NCBI GenBank assembly: GCA_027563935.2
Contig: CM050448.1
Location: forward strand, 63,291,843 to 63,355,842
DNA length: 64,000 nucleotides
Reading direction: 5' to 3'
Source: Costus lasius
Lineage: Eukaryota; Streptophyta; Magnoliopsida; Zingiberales; Costaceae
The notes under the pieces were generated by a model. It saw only the letters and a list, made by a program, of their open reading frames with translations. It was not told the origin of the DNA and searched no databases. Shown in pieces: positions 1 to 9,093 of the stretch (position 1 is the first letter of the stretch; each line of letters opens with the position of its first letter). A program made the position numbers and the translations under genes.

Positions 1-1712
1 TATGGTTGTACCCGCTAAGATTGGGGCCATTCAGCAATGGCCCGAGCTCGAGTCTGTCATCGAGGTCCACAGCTTTCTCGACCTCGCAGCCTTCTACTGC
101 CACTTCATCAAGGGGTTCAGCAACATTGCCTCCCCTATGACGACGTGCGCCAAGCATGAGGACTTCTCTTTGACCCCCGCGGTTAGACGTGCATTCCTAG
201 CCTTGAAAGATATCATAACCTCTGCCCCTATCCTTCACCTCCCTGACTTCTCGAAAGTCTTCGAGGTCGGCTTTGATGCCTCCGGCACCAGCATCGGTGG
301 CACCCTTAGTCAGGAGGGCCACCCCATTGCCTTCTTCAGCGAGAAGCTAAATGATGTGCGCTAACGTTACTCCACATACAACAAGGAGATTTACGCCATT
401 GTTTAGTTCCTTAGGCAATGGCATCATTACCTCCTACACACAGAGTTCATCCTTTATAGTGATCACCAGGCCCTCTCTTTCCTTAACGCGTAGAAGAAAC
501 TCGCCCCTCGCATTGTGAAGTGGATTGAGATTCTTCAGCAAAACCCCTTTGTGACTAACCCCAAGGCCAGTAAGGACAACATCGTGGCCGATGCCCTTAG
601 CTGCGTCCGCTCCTTGTTGTGTGTATTGTCCTCATCCATTTCCACCTTGGACCACATCCGTGATGAGTACGCGAACTGCCCCAACTTCGGTCCCGTGCTC
701 GCTCAGCTTCTTGCCTCCGACTCACCGGACCTGCCTTACCGTATTCATGATGGTTACCTAACCAATTGTGCATCCCTCGCTCATCGTTGCGTGAGCACCT
801 CCTGCTAGAGCTCCACGCTGGTGGTGCCATCGAGCACCATGCCTGCGACAAGACCCCTGAATTGGCTGAAGACCGATTCTTTAGGCCCACTCTTCGTAAG
901 GTTGTAGACAGGGTTATCCGCCACTGTGGCACATGCCAACGTGCCAAACCCCAACCACCTAACACCTATCTCTACACCCTGTTGCCTATTCTCCATGGTC
1001 CATGGCTCGAGATTAGCATGAACTTTGTCCCCGGTTTACCCCGCATGGCCTCGCGCCACGACTCCATCTTTTTTGTCATGGATCGCTTCTCTAACATGGC
1101 ACACTTTGTGCCTTGTTCCAAGACAGCCGATGCATCCCACATTGCACATCTCTTTGTCAAAGAGATCATTCGCCTACATGGCCTCCGACTCACCAGCATA
1201 TCCAACCGTGACACCCGGTTCGTTGGTCACTTTTGAAGGTCCCTCTGGTCCCTATTGGGCACCACAGTCCGGTACTCATCCCCATACCATCCGCAGATCG
1301 ATGATCAAATGGAGGTTGTTAACTGTAGTTTGTGGAATCTTCTGCGTTGCTTAGCTTGTGACTTCCCATGCCATTGGGCTGATCATCTTCCTATTGTAGA
1401 GTTTGCGTATAACTGCGCCTTCAATTGGTCCACCGGGTTGAGTCCCTTCCAAGTTCTGCTCGGGCACCAACCTAGAAAGCCTATAGATATGCATATCGTC
1501 CCTGCCCTCCCCTTCTATCCATGAGTCTGCTCATGCATTTGCATCCCATATCACAGGATTACACAATCAGATTCACCGCCGGATCTACTTGAGCAATACC
1601 CGGTATGCAGCTGAGGCCAACGAACATCGTATGCCACACCATTTTGAGGTGGGTGAGTGTGTGATGGTGTGTATCCACCCCGAGCGCCTAACATCCAGAG
1701 CCAATTGGAAAT
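1..1712 (+). pseudogene. Ty3/gypsy pol fragment: RT end, RNase H, integrase
   Basis: Decayed pol of a Ty3/gypsy retrotransposon, entering the window already inside reverse transcriptase. Positions 2-364 read as RT connection plus the start of RNase H (FDASG, LSQEGH, FFSEKL). RNase H then continues through stops (YSTYNKE, SDHQALSFLN). Positions 515-1236 carry the end of RNase H, the integrase zinc region (CGTCQRAKPQ) and part of the catalytic core. The usual core aspartates seem changed: ISMNF where ISMDF is expected, and SNRD where SDRD is expected. A frameshift lies near 1236. Positions 1255-1524 give the distal core (YHPQ). The C-terminal domain runs to 1712, where copia A is inserted, and resumes at 10816-10836 (reading LHA..DG) and then at 22804. 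It cannot be functional. Family identity is confident; the lineage (perhaps chromovirus-like) is not. Confidence 0.88.
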
Positions 1713-3429
1713 TGTTGGGGTATGCCCTTAAGGCTAATGTTTGAGGCCTTTGGGATTGTATAAGTATCATGTAATAAACTTTTGTGTTTATAAAGGCATG
1801 GTTATTATTCAGGTTGTTACCTTGTCTGCTGTAATAAGTGTACTACTGAATAATGTCTCAAAGCTGTTCAGCTTGGCTGACATGCTCTATGTCCTTAGTC
1901 GAGATATCTTGGTGAACATGAGACAGCCTTGATATGATTGAGACTAATATGAGTGCTAATCTTATAGGATGCTTCGAGCATGGAATAAGATGTAGACTCA
2001 TGGGTACATTGGATGTACTGGACAGACCCTACTAGGATATTCCATTGCTTGTCACAATGTGAATATTCCTTGTAAGCACTAAGTGGCACATGTCCTCTGA
2101 CTTGAGATCATTTGTGTTTCTAAATGATGATTGTCATTGTCTTGAGGTAGTTCAATATCATTTGAAACATAATGATTATAGACTATCTTGGATGGTGAGC
2201 TTGAATCATGTTAGGGCACTAGTGATAGACATAGGATTGCCGTCTCCTTGTTTAAGGAGTGTGATGTTCTAAAGGGCCCCCCTTATATGAGATGATTGAG
2301 AAAGTGTATGGCCATACCCAGATGACTATGTTGATCTGATCTAATCATGCTCATTGTATTGGAGTAACAAGCTTGACTCGCTTGTCCAATAAGAACATCC
2401 AGTGGCAAAGGATGCTTGTATGCCTTGTGATGTTGATTCACCTTGTGCTGTGATTTGGGTGTAGTCTTGGAAGACTCTTTCCTTTATATCGGGAGACAGT
2501 GATGTGTTGCTAGATACCCCTCACTGATTGTGATAACGAGAGTTATCGTTACCGACATTTAAAGGAAACCCTTAGGGTCGCACAATTTGGTGATATGGCT
2601 TACTTGAGTCAGATCGTGTGGACTGGATTGTTTTGATTCAGTTTAAAGGAGTTTAAACTCTGATTGTAAGTGAGATCCAGTCTGATCATGTTTGATTGAT
2701 TAGGGCTTGAGATCGGTAAGCTTCGATCGAGAGTGTGGATGCTAGATCGGTGAGATCAAGAGCATCATGAGATGTACGGTTAGATCTTGAATCTTCATGG
2801 TTCATAGAGATTTAGACCATGGCTTGGGTTGGTTCTTTTGGTCTTTGGACCAATTGGAATTGAACCGAATTCAATTGATCCGGTTCACATTTGTGTTCGA
2901 TTGGTTCAATTGAATTGGCGTTGGGGATAAGTTCACAAGACATGAACGCATGTCTTGATGACTTTCCTTAATGGGAAGTCTTGAAAACGCCTAACGCCAA
3001 ATAACGCAAAAGCTTAATGTTCCTTGTGTCTTTCGAAAGCTCTCTCTCGTGGGTGGTGTGTGGACGATCTTGGAGAAGAGCTCTCGGCGACAAGGAAGAA
3101 CATCTCATCTCCTCAACACCAAAGGGCACCTTGGCAATTGTTGCTAGCACATCAAGTTGCGCAAGAAGTAAGCCTTCATCCTTTGTGTGTGTCTTCTTTG
3201 GAGGAGAGCCCTCTTCGGCCTCTAGCTTCCAAGCCGCCACCCTTACATGGCTATGGTAAAAGATCTCAAACTTGATCTTTGGTTAATTATAAAGTTGATC
3301 ATTTACATGAGTTCATGCAAACGATTTTATTGAAACTCTAGAAGAATACATTTCCGCATGTTCTAGGGTTTGCCCCCCTCTTGAAAGGGGTTTTTCATGC
3401 TTGCGCTCCCCCTTGAAGGGGACCCTTCA
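1713..3429 (+). repeat. 5' LTR of copia A
   Basis: This 1717-bp LTR is nearly identical to 9094-10810. A TATA-like TTTATATC lies at 2483-2490. Just downstream are two hairpins: CAGTGA (2497-2502) with TCACTG (2521-2526), and GATAAC (2532-2537) with GTTATC (2542-2547) closed by GAGA. The motif AGGGTCGCAC follows at about 2575 and is shared by all copia LTRs here. The last 170 bp hold ATGGCTATG then GTAAAAG (3247-3262), a candidate start codon and splice donor. The LTR ends with a C-rich/G-rich inverted repeat. A small open frame at 2968-3240 on the other strand looks spurious. Confidence 0.97.
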
Positions 3430-5176
3430 ATTGGTATCAGAGCAGGTTATGCATGAATCATGTGGTTGCTTTAAGTGATCCTTGTTTGCGCTTGCAATGT
3501 TTAGATCTATGTACATGCCGAATAAACTACATGCTAGTTTAAAACTCTTAGATGTAGGTTTATCTTTGAATTGCGCATGTATAATGTTATGGTAAGTGCT
3601 TGTTCATGTTTTGAAAAGGAAAAGCCTTATCTTGCGCACCCATTAGATCTAAAGCGTCTACTATAATCCCTTAGATGGGTTGGTAGGGTTGAAAGCATAA
3701 TCTAAATAGATCCAAGTCTGATCAGACCATCTGACAGCTCAGATGGGTTGACCTGATAGCACTTATGCGCATGCACTGGGTGGCTATAGGTTGACTGCAT
3801 CAAGGGCGTGTAACGAGGTCTGGTTGAGACAACCAATGAACACTCTTGAGTTAGGCCCGGGGTCACACCCGCTTGCCAAAACTCTTGAAGGTGGTTCAGC
3901 CCTTGGCGGATGCATGGTTGACCATTAGGTCAACTCGGGTCAGTTAGGACTCGGTGCATGCAAGGGCAGTGGATCTGACTAGATGTATGAGTGGATCCCT
4001 ATCAATGGACCATTGTAAGGTTGTAGGACTGATAAGAAAATTAAAATTGATGCCAATGGAGTTTTTCAAAAATTTATTTTCTTTTAATTGGATCACATGT
4101 GGAATGTTTGATGCCATGTGCTTGTTTATTTATTCTTATGTGGGCCGCCCATGTTAATTGTGTGCTGTGCTGGGGCCTGCGAGCCTGGGATTATACTTGT
4201 AAGATAATATTATTGTGATCTGCGAATCACATTTTTTTAATCTATTGTATAATTGACCTGCGAGTCAAAGCTTGTCTAGATAGATCAAATTGTATTTGAT
4301 TAGACAAGAGCACAAATGCACACATCCCAAAGGGGCATTCAGCTGGTGGCGCACCTGAGGTGCTCTTGGCGCTAGGGCCCTGGGTTGGACCAGATGAGAT
4401 GCAAATGGAGCTCAAGTGAAGACTTAAGTAAAATTAAGGTCTTACTTAGGGTTCATGGGCATTTACCACATAAGATCAGCATGCTTTCTTTTATTGCTTA
4501 TTGCTTATATAAGTAGAATTGCATGTGTTTATCTTCTGCTATCACCATAGGACTTGCATGATAGTCAAGAAGATAAAAGACCGTTAAAATCCAACGCTAA
4601 CATATCAAGCTCGTAAGCCTTCTGACGCGAAACCTCACCGTTCTGACTATCGTTGGAGCCGTGTTGTACCCACTCAGTGGGCACGTCCATCTATCTTCAG
4701 ACGGTGCTGGATTTCACCTGCGTGTTACAGAGTAGGGATTTATCCCTGCTCGTTGCTCAGCATAGCACGTGGTGGTCTAGGGAGTAGGTCGGGTCAGCTT
4801 GACCATGTAGGCTACATATGTGGCGCATATGGTAGCACATGGAGGCAGCCATCTGAGGGATCAGAGACTGTGTTGTACCAACTCAGTTGGCACAGTCTGC
4901 TGGATTGCCCAGATGAAGGGGAATCGCACGGGTTGGCGATTGGCTGGGACAGCCTACCAGAAATTAGTGCTTGTCATCTTTGTGCATCTTATCTCGCCTG
5001 AGCGGGACGCGAAGACCAAGTATGAAATCTGGATCCCATCTCACTAAAAGAGTGTTACTCTTTCGGACTGTTTACTGGATTTTTCAGTCAGACAAAATAG
5101 TGAGAAAAGAATCTTTCTTAAGTCCTGGATTGATTTTGAACATTGATACTGACCTTGCTGTTCTTGCTTGTTGTAG
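3256..5176 (+). other. Predicted leader intron of copia A (donor in LTR, acceptor before gag)
   Basis: The donor is ATG|GTAAAAG after 3255, inside the LTR and directly behind ATG GCT ATG (3247-3255). The acceptor is a pyrimidine-rich stretch ending TTGTTGTAG at 5176. The 21 nt between the acceptor and the gag ATG are open, so splicing would add an N-terminal Met-Ala-Met and then Ile-Pro-Ala-Ala-Thr-Asn-Thr in frame with Gag. B (27139-29090), C (34727-36661) and D (49599-51565) have the same arrangement in the same frame. The intron would remove the primer site and the structured leader. This is inference from sequence; no transcript was seen. Confidence 0.6.
3432..3443 (+). other. Primer binding site, initiator tRNA-Met (copia A)
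   Basis: TGGTATCAGAGC begins two bases after the end of the 5' LTR. It is complementary to the 3' end of plant initiator tRNA-Met, the usual primer for minus-strand synthesis in plant copia elements. The same 12 bases occur after the 5' LTRs of B, C and D. Confidence 0.97.
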
Positions 5177-5197
5177 ATTCCTGCAGCAACGAACACC
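3444..5197 (+). other. Structured untranslated leader of copia A
   Basis: About 1.75 kb between primer site and gag, with many short ATG frames and no conserved protein. Its last 550 bp form a series of hairpins shared by all copies. HP1 (4654-4689): stems TGGA/TCCA, CGTG/CACG and CCCAC/GTGGG, with a TTGTA bulge and a TCA loop. GGTCA/TGACC at 4792-4804. CATATG/CATATG at 4815-4831. HP2 (4865-4898): AGACTGTG/CACAGTCT, TTGTA bulge, CCAAC/GTTGG, TCA loop. HP3: AATCGC/GCGATT at 4922-4941. HP4: AAAGAGT/ACTCTTT at 5047-5063. The length matches the long leader known in BARE-type elements, where packaging and dimerisation signals are expected. A role in packaging is inference. Confidence 0.8.
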
Positions 5198-8100
5198 ATG
5201 AACTTCAATGTGCGATCCCTACTGGAAAGGGAGAAGTTTGCTGGGCCGAACTTCTCTGACTGGTTCGGACACCTTAAGATCGTTCTTAAGGCAGAGAGGA
5301 AACTGTATGTCCTCGAGACGGCGATACCACCGCAGCCCGCTCCGAACGCCGCAAGGGCGGTTCGGGATGCCTACGAAAAGCACGTCAATGATAGCATTGA
5401 TGTCGCTTGCCTGATGCTAGCGTCTATGACGCCACCGCTGCAGCGTCAGCATGAGGATATGTCGGCTATAGAAATTATAGCGAACCTCAAGATGCTGTAT
5501 GCTGCACAGGCGAGGACAGAACGCTATAATCTGACGAAGCTCTTCTTTCAGAGCAAACTGGCTGAGGGGAGCCCAGTGGGAGCTCACGTGCTCAAGATGA
5601 TTGGGCACAAGGAGGCTCTAGAGAAACTGGGGCATACCGTCAACCAGGAGCTTGCTGTAGATATTATTCTACAGTCTCTTCCGCCTTCTTTCGATGCGTT
5701 CATTATTAATTTTAATATGAACAAAATCGATTGTATGCCGGCAGAGCTGCTGAATATGCTCTTGACTACTGAGGAAACTCTGAAGGGAAAGCCTTCAACC
5801 TCTGTCTTAATGGTTCCTTCCAGGAACAAGAAGAAGGGGAAGAAGGGCAAGGCCCCTGTCAAGAACTACAGTAAGGCGCTGAAACAGAAGGTGAAGCGGT
5901 CGAAGGACAACAGGTGTTTCCACTGTGGCCAGCTAGGTCACTGGAAAAAGGACTGTAAAGCGCTCCAAGGAGATAAGAGGGGAAGCATCGCTTCTGGCTC
6001 AGGTATATATGTGACTGAGGTCATGTTATCTTCTTCTACCATTTCATGGGTGTTGGACACCGCATGTGGAGTTCACATTTGTTCAAATGTGCAGGAACTC
6101 AAGAGAAGAAGGCAGGTGGGACAGCATGAGGTAGACCTACGCGTTGGAAACGGGGCACGGGTTGCTGCTGTTGCTGTAGGAGACTATTTCATTTCTTTAC
6201 CATCTGGCATTGTATTAGAATTAAACAATTGTTATTTTGTACCCAGTATTACCAAGAATATTATCTCTATTCCTGCTCTTGTCAGGAAAGGATTTGCCTT
6301 TGAATGCAAGATTTCAAAGTGTGTTTTATCTTATGATAATATTGTGTATGCAACTGGTTCAATTAACAATGGGTTATTCATGTTGGACATGGAAAATTCT
6401 GTACAAAACATTGATAATAAGAAAGCCAAGTATGCTGATGACAGCACCTTGCTTTGGCATAGTCGTTTAGGCCATATAAACGAGAAGCGCATTAAGCGGT
6501 TGCATGATCATGGACTGCTGGGATCATTCTCCTACGAGGAGATTGATACATGCAAAGCTTGTTTGATGGGTAAAATGACGAAGTCACCTTTTCCTCACAA
6601 AGGTCAAAGGGCTTCAGGTTTACTGGACCTTATACACAGTGATGTGTGTGGGCCATTTAGTAAACATGCCAGAGGTGGCTATCTGTACTTCATTACCTTT
6701 ACTGATGATTTCAGTAGGTATGGGTATGTCTATCTAATGAGACATAAAAGTGAATCTTTTGACAAGCTCAAAGAGTTCAAAAATGAAGTACAAAATCAGC
6801 TAGGCCGAAATATCAAGGCACTTCGTTCTGATCGAGGTGGTGAATACCTAAGTCGAGAATTTACTGACTATCTAAAGGAGTATGGGATTATCTCACAGCT
6901 CACTCCGCCAGGAACACCGCAATGGAATGGTGTGTCCGAGAGGAGAAATAGAACGTTACTTGATATGGTTCGTTCTATGATGAGTCAGGCTACTCTTCCA
7001 TATTCCTTTTGGGGTTTTGCACTGGAAACAGCTGCAAAGGTACTAAACCGAGTGCCATCCAAGGCAGTTTCAAAGACGCCATATGAGTTATGGTATGGGA
7101 AACAGCCTAGCTTGACATTTATCAGGATCTGGGGTTGCGAGGCTTATGTCAAAAAGCTCGCCTCTGGGAAACTGGAGAGCAGATCTGAGAAATGTATCTT
7201 TGTCGGTTACCCTAAGGAAACTAAGGGTTATTATTTCTACGATCCCAAAGAGAACAAGGTATTTGTTGCTCGGACGGCCATATTTCTTGAGAAGGAGTTT
7301 CTTCTGCAAGAGGCCAGTGGGAGAGAAATAAAGCTGGATGAGAATCCAGAGGAAGGACAAAGTAGTCAAGCGCAGTTGGATGAGCCTGAGCCGGTTATTG
7401 AACAACCTGAGGCTCAGATATCACGGGAGCCGCGAAGATCGGGAAGGATCCGTCGACAGCCTGAGCGCTATGACGGAGTCTACATCATTAACAATGATGA
7501 ACCCCTTACTTATGCGGATGCGGTCAGTGGACCGGAGTCAGCTAGATGGCTTGAAGCTATGCGAGCCGAAATGGACTCCATGTCAGATAACCAAGTCTGG
7601 GATTTGGTTGATCCGCCTCCGGGAGTAATCCCTATAGGCTGTAAATGGATCTTCAAGAAGAAGATTGACATGGATGGTAACGTGGTTACCTATAAAGGCA
7701 GGCTAGTTGCGAAAGGTTTCAAACAAATCTACGGGATAGATTATGATGAAACTTTCTCTCCTGTAGCCATGTTTAAGTCTATTCGGATTCTTTTCGCGAT
7801 AGCTGCATATTACGACTATGAGATCTGGCAGATGGATGTGAAGACAGCTTTCCTTAATGGAAATCTGGATGAGGATGTGTATATGACACAACCTGAGGGT
7901 TTCACTAATCCATCAGATCGTCATAAGATATGCAAGTTAAAGAAGTCCATTTATGGACTTAAGCAAGCATCAAGAAGCTGGAATATTCGTTTTGATGAAT
8001 CAATCTCTGAGTTTGGTTTCATCAAGAACGAGGATGACCCGTGTGTATATAAGAGGTTTAGTGGGAGCGTGATTACATTCCTAATCCTCTACGTCGATGA

Positions 8101-9073
8101 TATCTTGATCATTGGAAATGATATTCCTGAACTGCATGCGGTTAAAGCATGGTTAGGAAAATGTTTCCAGATGAAAGATCTAGGAGAAGCAGCCTATGTA
8201 TTAGGTGTGAAGATCTACCGGGATAGATCTAAGAGGCTTCTCGGGCTATGCCAGAGTACTTACATCGATAAAGTCCTGGAGAGATTCCATTTAGAAAATT
8301 CTAAACGTGGATATCTTCCAGTCAGACATGGTCTGAGTCTTTCAAAGAGTCAGTGTCCACAAACACAGACTGAGAAAGATGAAATGGACAATAGGCCTTA
8401 TGCTTCGGCTATTGGGTCCATTATGTATGCGATGTTGTGTACTCGCCCAGACGTCGCTTACGGGTTAAGCGTGACCAGTCGGTTCCAAAGTAATCCAGGT
8501 ATGGCGCACTGGATTGCGGTCAAGAACATCTTAAAATATCTGCGGAGGACCAAAGATATGTTCTTGTTATATGGTGGTCAGGAAGAACTCAGTATAGAGG
8601 GATATACTGACGCTTCGTTCCAGTCGGACCAGGATGATTTCCGATCGCAATCAGGCTATATTTTTAGCTTGAATGGTGGAGCAGTGGTGTGGAAGAGTTT
8701 CAAACAGTCAACTGTTGCTGATTCCACAACAGAAGCCGAGTATGTTGCAGCCTCGGAAGCATCCAAGGAGGCAGTGTGGATTCGTAAGTTCGTGAGAGAA
8801 CTTGGTGTCGTTCCTTCGAGTGCTGATCCTTTGGTTATCTTCTGTGATAACACTGGAGCCATCGCACAAGCAAAGGAACCACGGTCGCACCAGAAGTCCA
8901 AGCACATACAGAGACGGTTTCACTTGATCCGGGAGATCATTGATCGAGGCGAGATCAAAATTTGCAAGGTTCATACAGATGACAATCTGGCAGACCCGCT
9001 TACCAAGCCTCTGGCGCAGCAGAAGCATGAGAAGCACTGTAATAATATGGGTTTGAGATTTCTCAACCATTAG
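5198..9073 (+). CDS. gag-pol: Gag-Pol polyprotein of copia A (intact, 1291 aa)
   Basis: Single uninterrupted frame encoding a full Ty1/copia polyprotein. Order: Gag (about residues 1-230, with the Angela-type N-terminus SLLEREKFAGPNFSDW); CCHC zinc knuckle CFHCGQLGHWKKDC (about 239-252); aspartic protease with VLDTACG (Asp about 287, where DTG is usual); integrase with an HHCC region (HSRLGHI near 420, CKAC) and catalytic D482, D545, E581, which fits the D,D-35-E spacing; chromatin-linker region with RRSGRIRRQPERY; reverse transcriptase with YVDD (about 965-968); RNase H with YTDAS, TTEAEY and SKHI. Gag packages RNA, protease cleaves the polyprotein, RT/RNase H copy the RNA, and integrase inserts the cDNA. 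The start is the ATG conserved in B-D, but an upstream in-frame start through splicing is possible. The frame ends 20 bp before the 3' LTR. Confidence 0.97.
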   Translation: MNFNVRSLLEREKFAGPNFSDWFGHLKIVLKAERKLYVLETAIPPQPAPNAARAVRDAYEKHVNDSIDVACLMLASMTPPLQRQHEDMSAIEIIANLKMLYAAQARTERYNLTKLFFQSKLAEGSPVGAHVLKMIGHKEALEKLGHTVNQELAVDIILQSLPPSFDAFIINFNMNKIDCMPAELLNMLLTTEETLKGKPSTSVLMVPSRNKKKGKKGKAPVKNYSKALKQKVKRSKDNRCFHCGQLGHWKKDCKALQGDKRGSIASGSGIYVTEVMLSSSTISWVLDTACGVHICSNVQELKRRRQVGQHEVDLRVGNGARVAAVAVGDYFISLPSGIVLELNNCYFVPSITKNIISIPALVRKGFAFECKISKCVLSYDNIVYATGSINNGLFMLDMENSVQNIDNKKAKYADDSTLLWHSRLGHINEKRIKRLHDHGLLGSFSYEEIDTCKACLMGKMTKSPFPHKGQRASGLLDLIHSDVCGPFSKHARGGYLYFITFTDDFSRYGYVYLMRHKSESFDKLKEFKNEVQNQLGRNIKALRSDRGGEYLSREFTDYLKEYGIISQLTPPGTPQWNGVSERRNRTLLDMVRSMMSQATLPYSFWGFALETAAKVLNRVPSKAVSKTPYELWYGKQPSLTFIRIWGCEAYVKKLASGKLESRSEKCIFVGYPKETKGYYFYDPKENKVFVARTAIFLEKEFLLQEASGREIKLDENPEEGQSSQAQLDEPEPVIEQPEAQISREPRRSGRIRRQPERYDGVYIINNDEPLTYADAVSGPESARWLEAMRAEMDSMSDNQVWDLVDPPPGVIPIGCKWIFKKKIDMDGNVVTYKGRLVAKGFKQIYGIDYDETFSPVAMFKSIRILFAIAAYYDYEIWQMDVKTAFLNGNLDEDVYMTQPEGFTNPSDRHKICKLKKSIYGLKQASRSWNIRFDESISEFGFIKNEDDPCVYKRFSGSVITFLILYVDDILIIGNDIPELHAVKAWLGKCFQMKDLGEAAYVLGVKIYRDRSKRLLGLCQSTYIDKVLERFHLENSKRGYLPVRHGLSLSKSQCPQTQTEKDEMDNRPYASAIGSIMYAMLCTRPDVAYGLSVTSRFQSNPGMAHWIAVKNILKYLRRTKDMFLLYGGQEELSIEGYTDASFQSDQDDFRSQSGYIFSLNGGAVVWKSFKQSTVADSTTEAEYVAASEASKEAVWIRKFVRELGVVPSSADPLVIFCDNTGAIAQAKEPRSHQKSKHIQRRFHLIREIIDRGEIKICKVHTDDNLADPLTKPLAQQKHEKHCNNMGLRFLNH

Positions 9074-9076
9074 ATT

Positions 9077-9093
9077 AAGTGCAAGTGGGAGAT
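9077..9093 (+). other. Polypurine tract of copia A
   Basis: The purine-rich stretch AAGTGCAAGTGGGAGAT lies directly before the 3' LTR and is repeated at the same place in B, C and D. It is the expected primer for plus-strand DNA synthesis. Confidence 0.85.

Noticed and set aside
2483..2490. Single certain transcription start for copia A-D
   Set aside because: TTTATATC is conserved, but a second start nearer the ATG-free stretch (for example behind CTATTTTTAG in B-D) is equally possible, so no exact start was annotated.
4753..5201. Short frames in the copia leader repeated in B, C and D
   Set aside because: They coincide with the hairpin region and change by stops and length between copies, so conservation is of RNA structure rather than protein.
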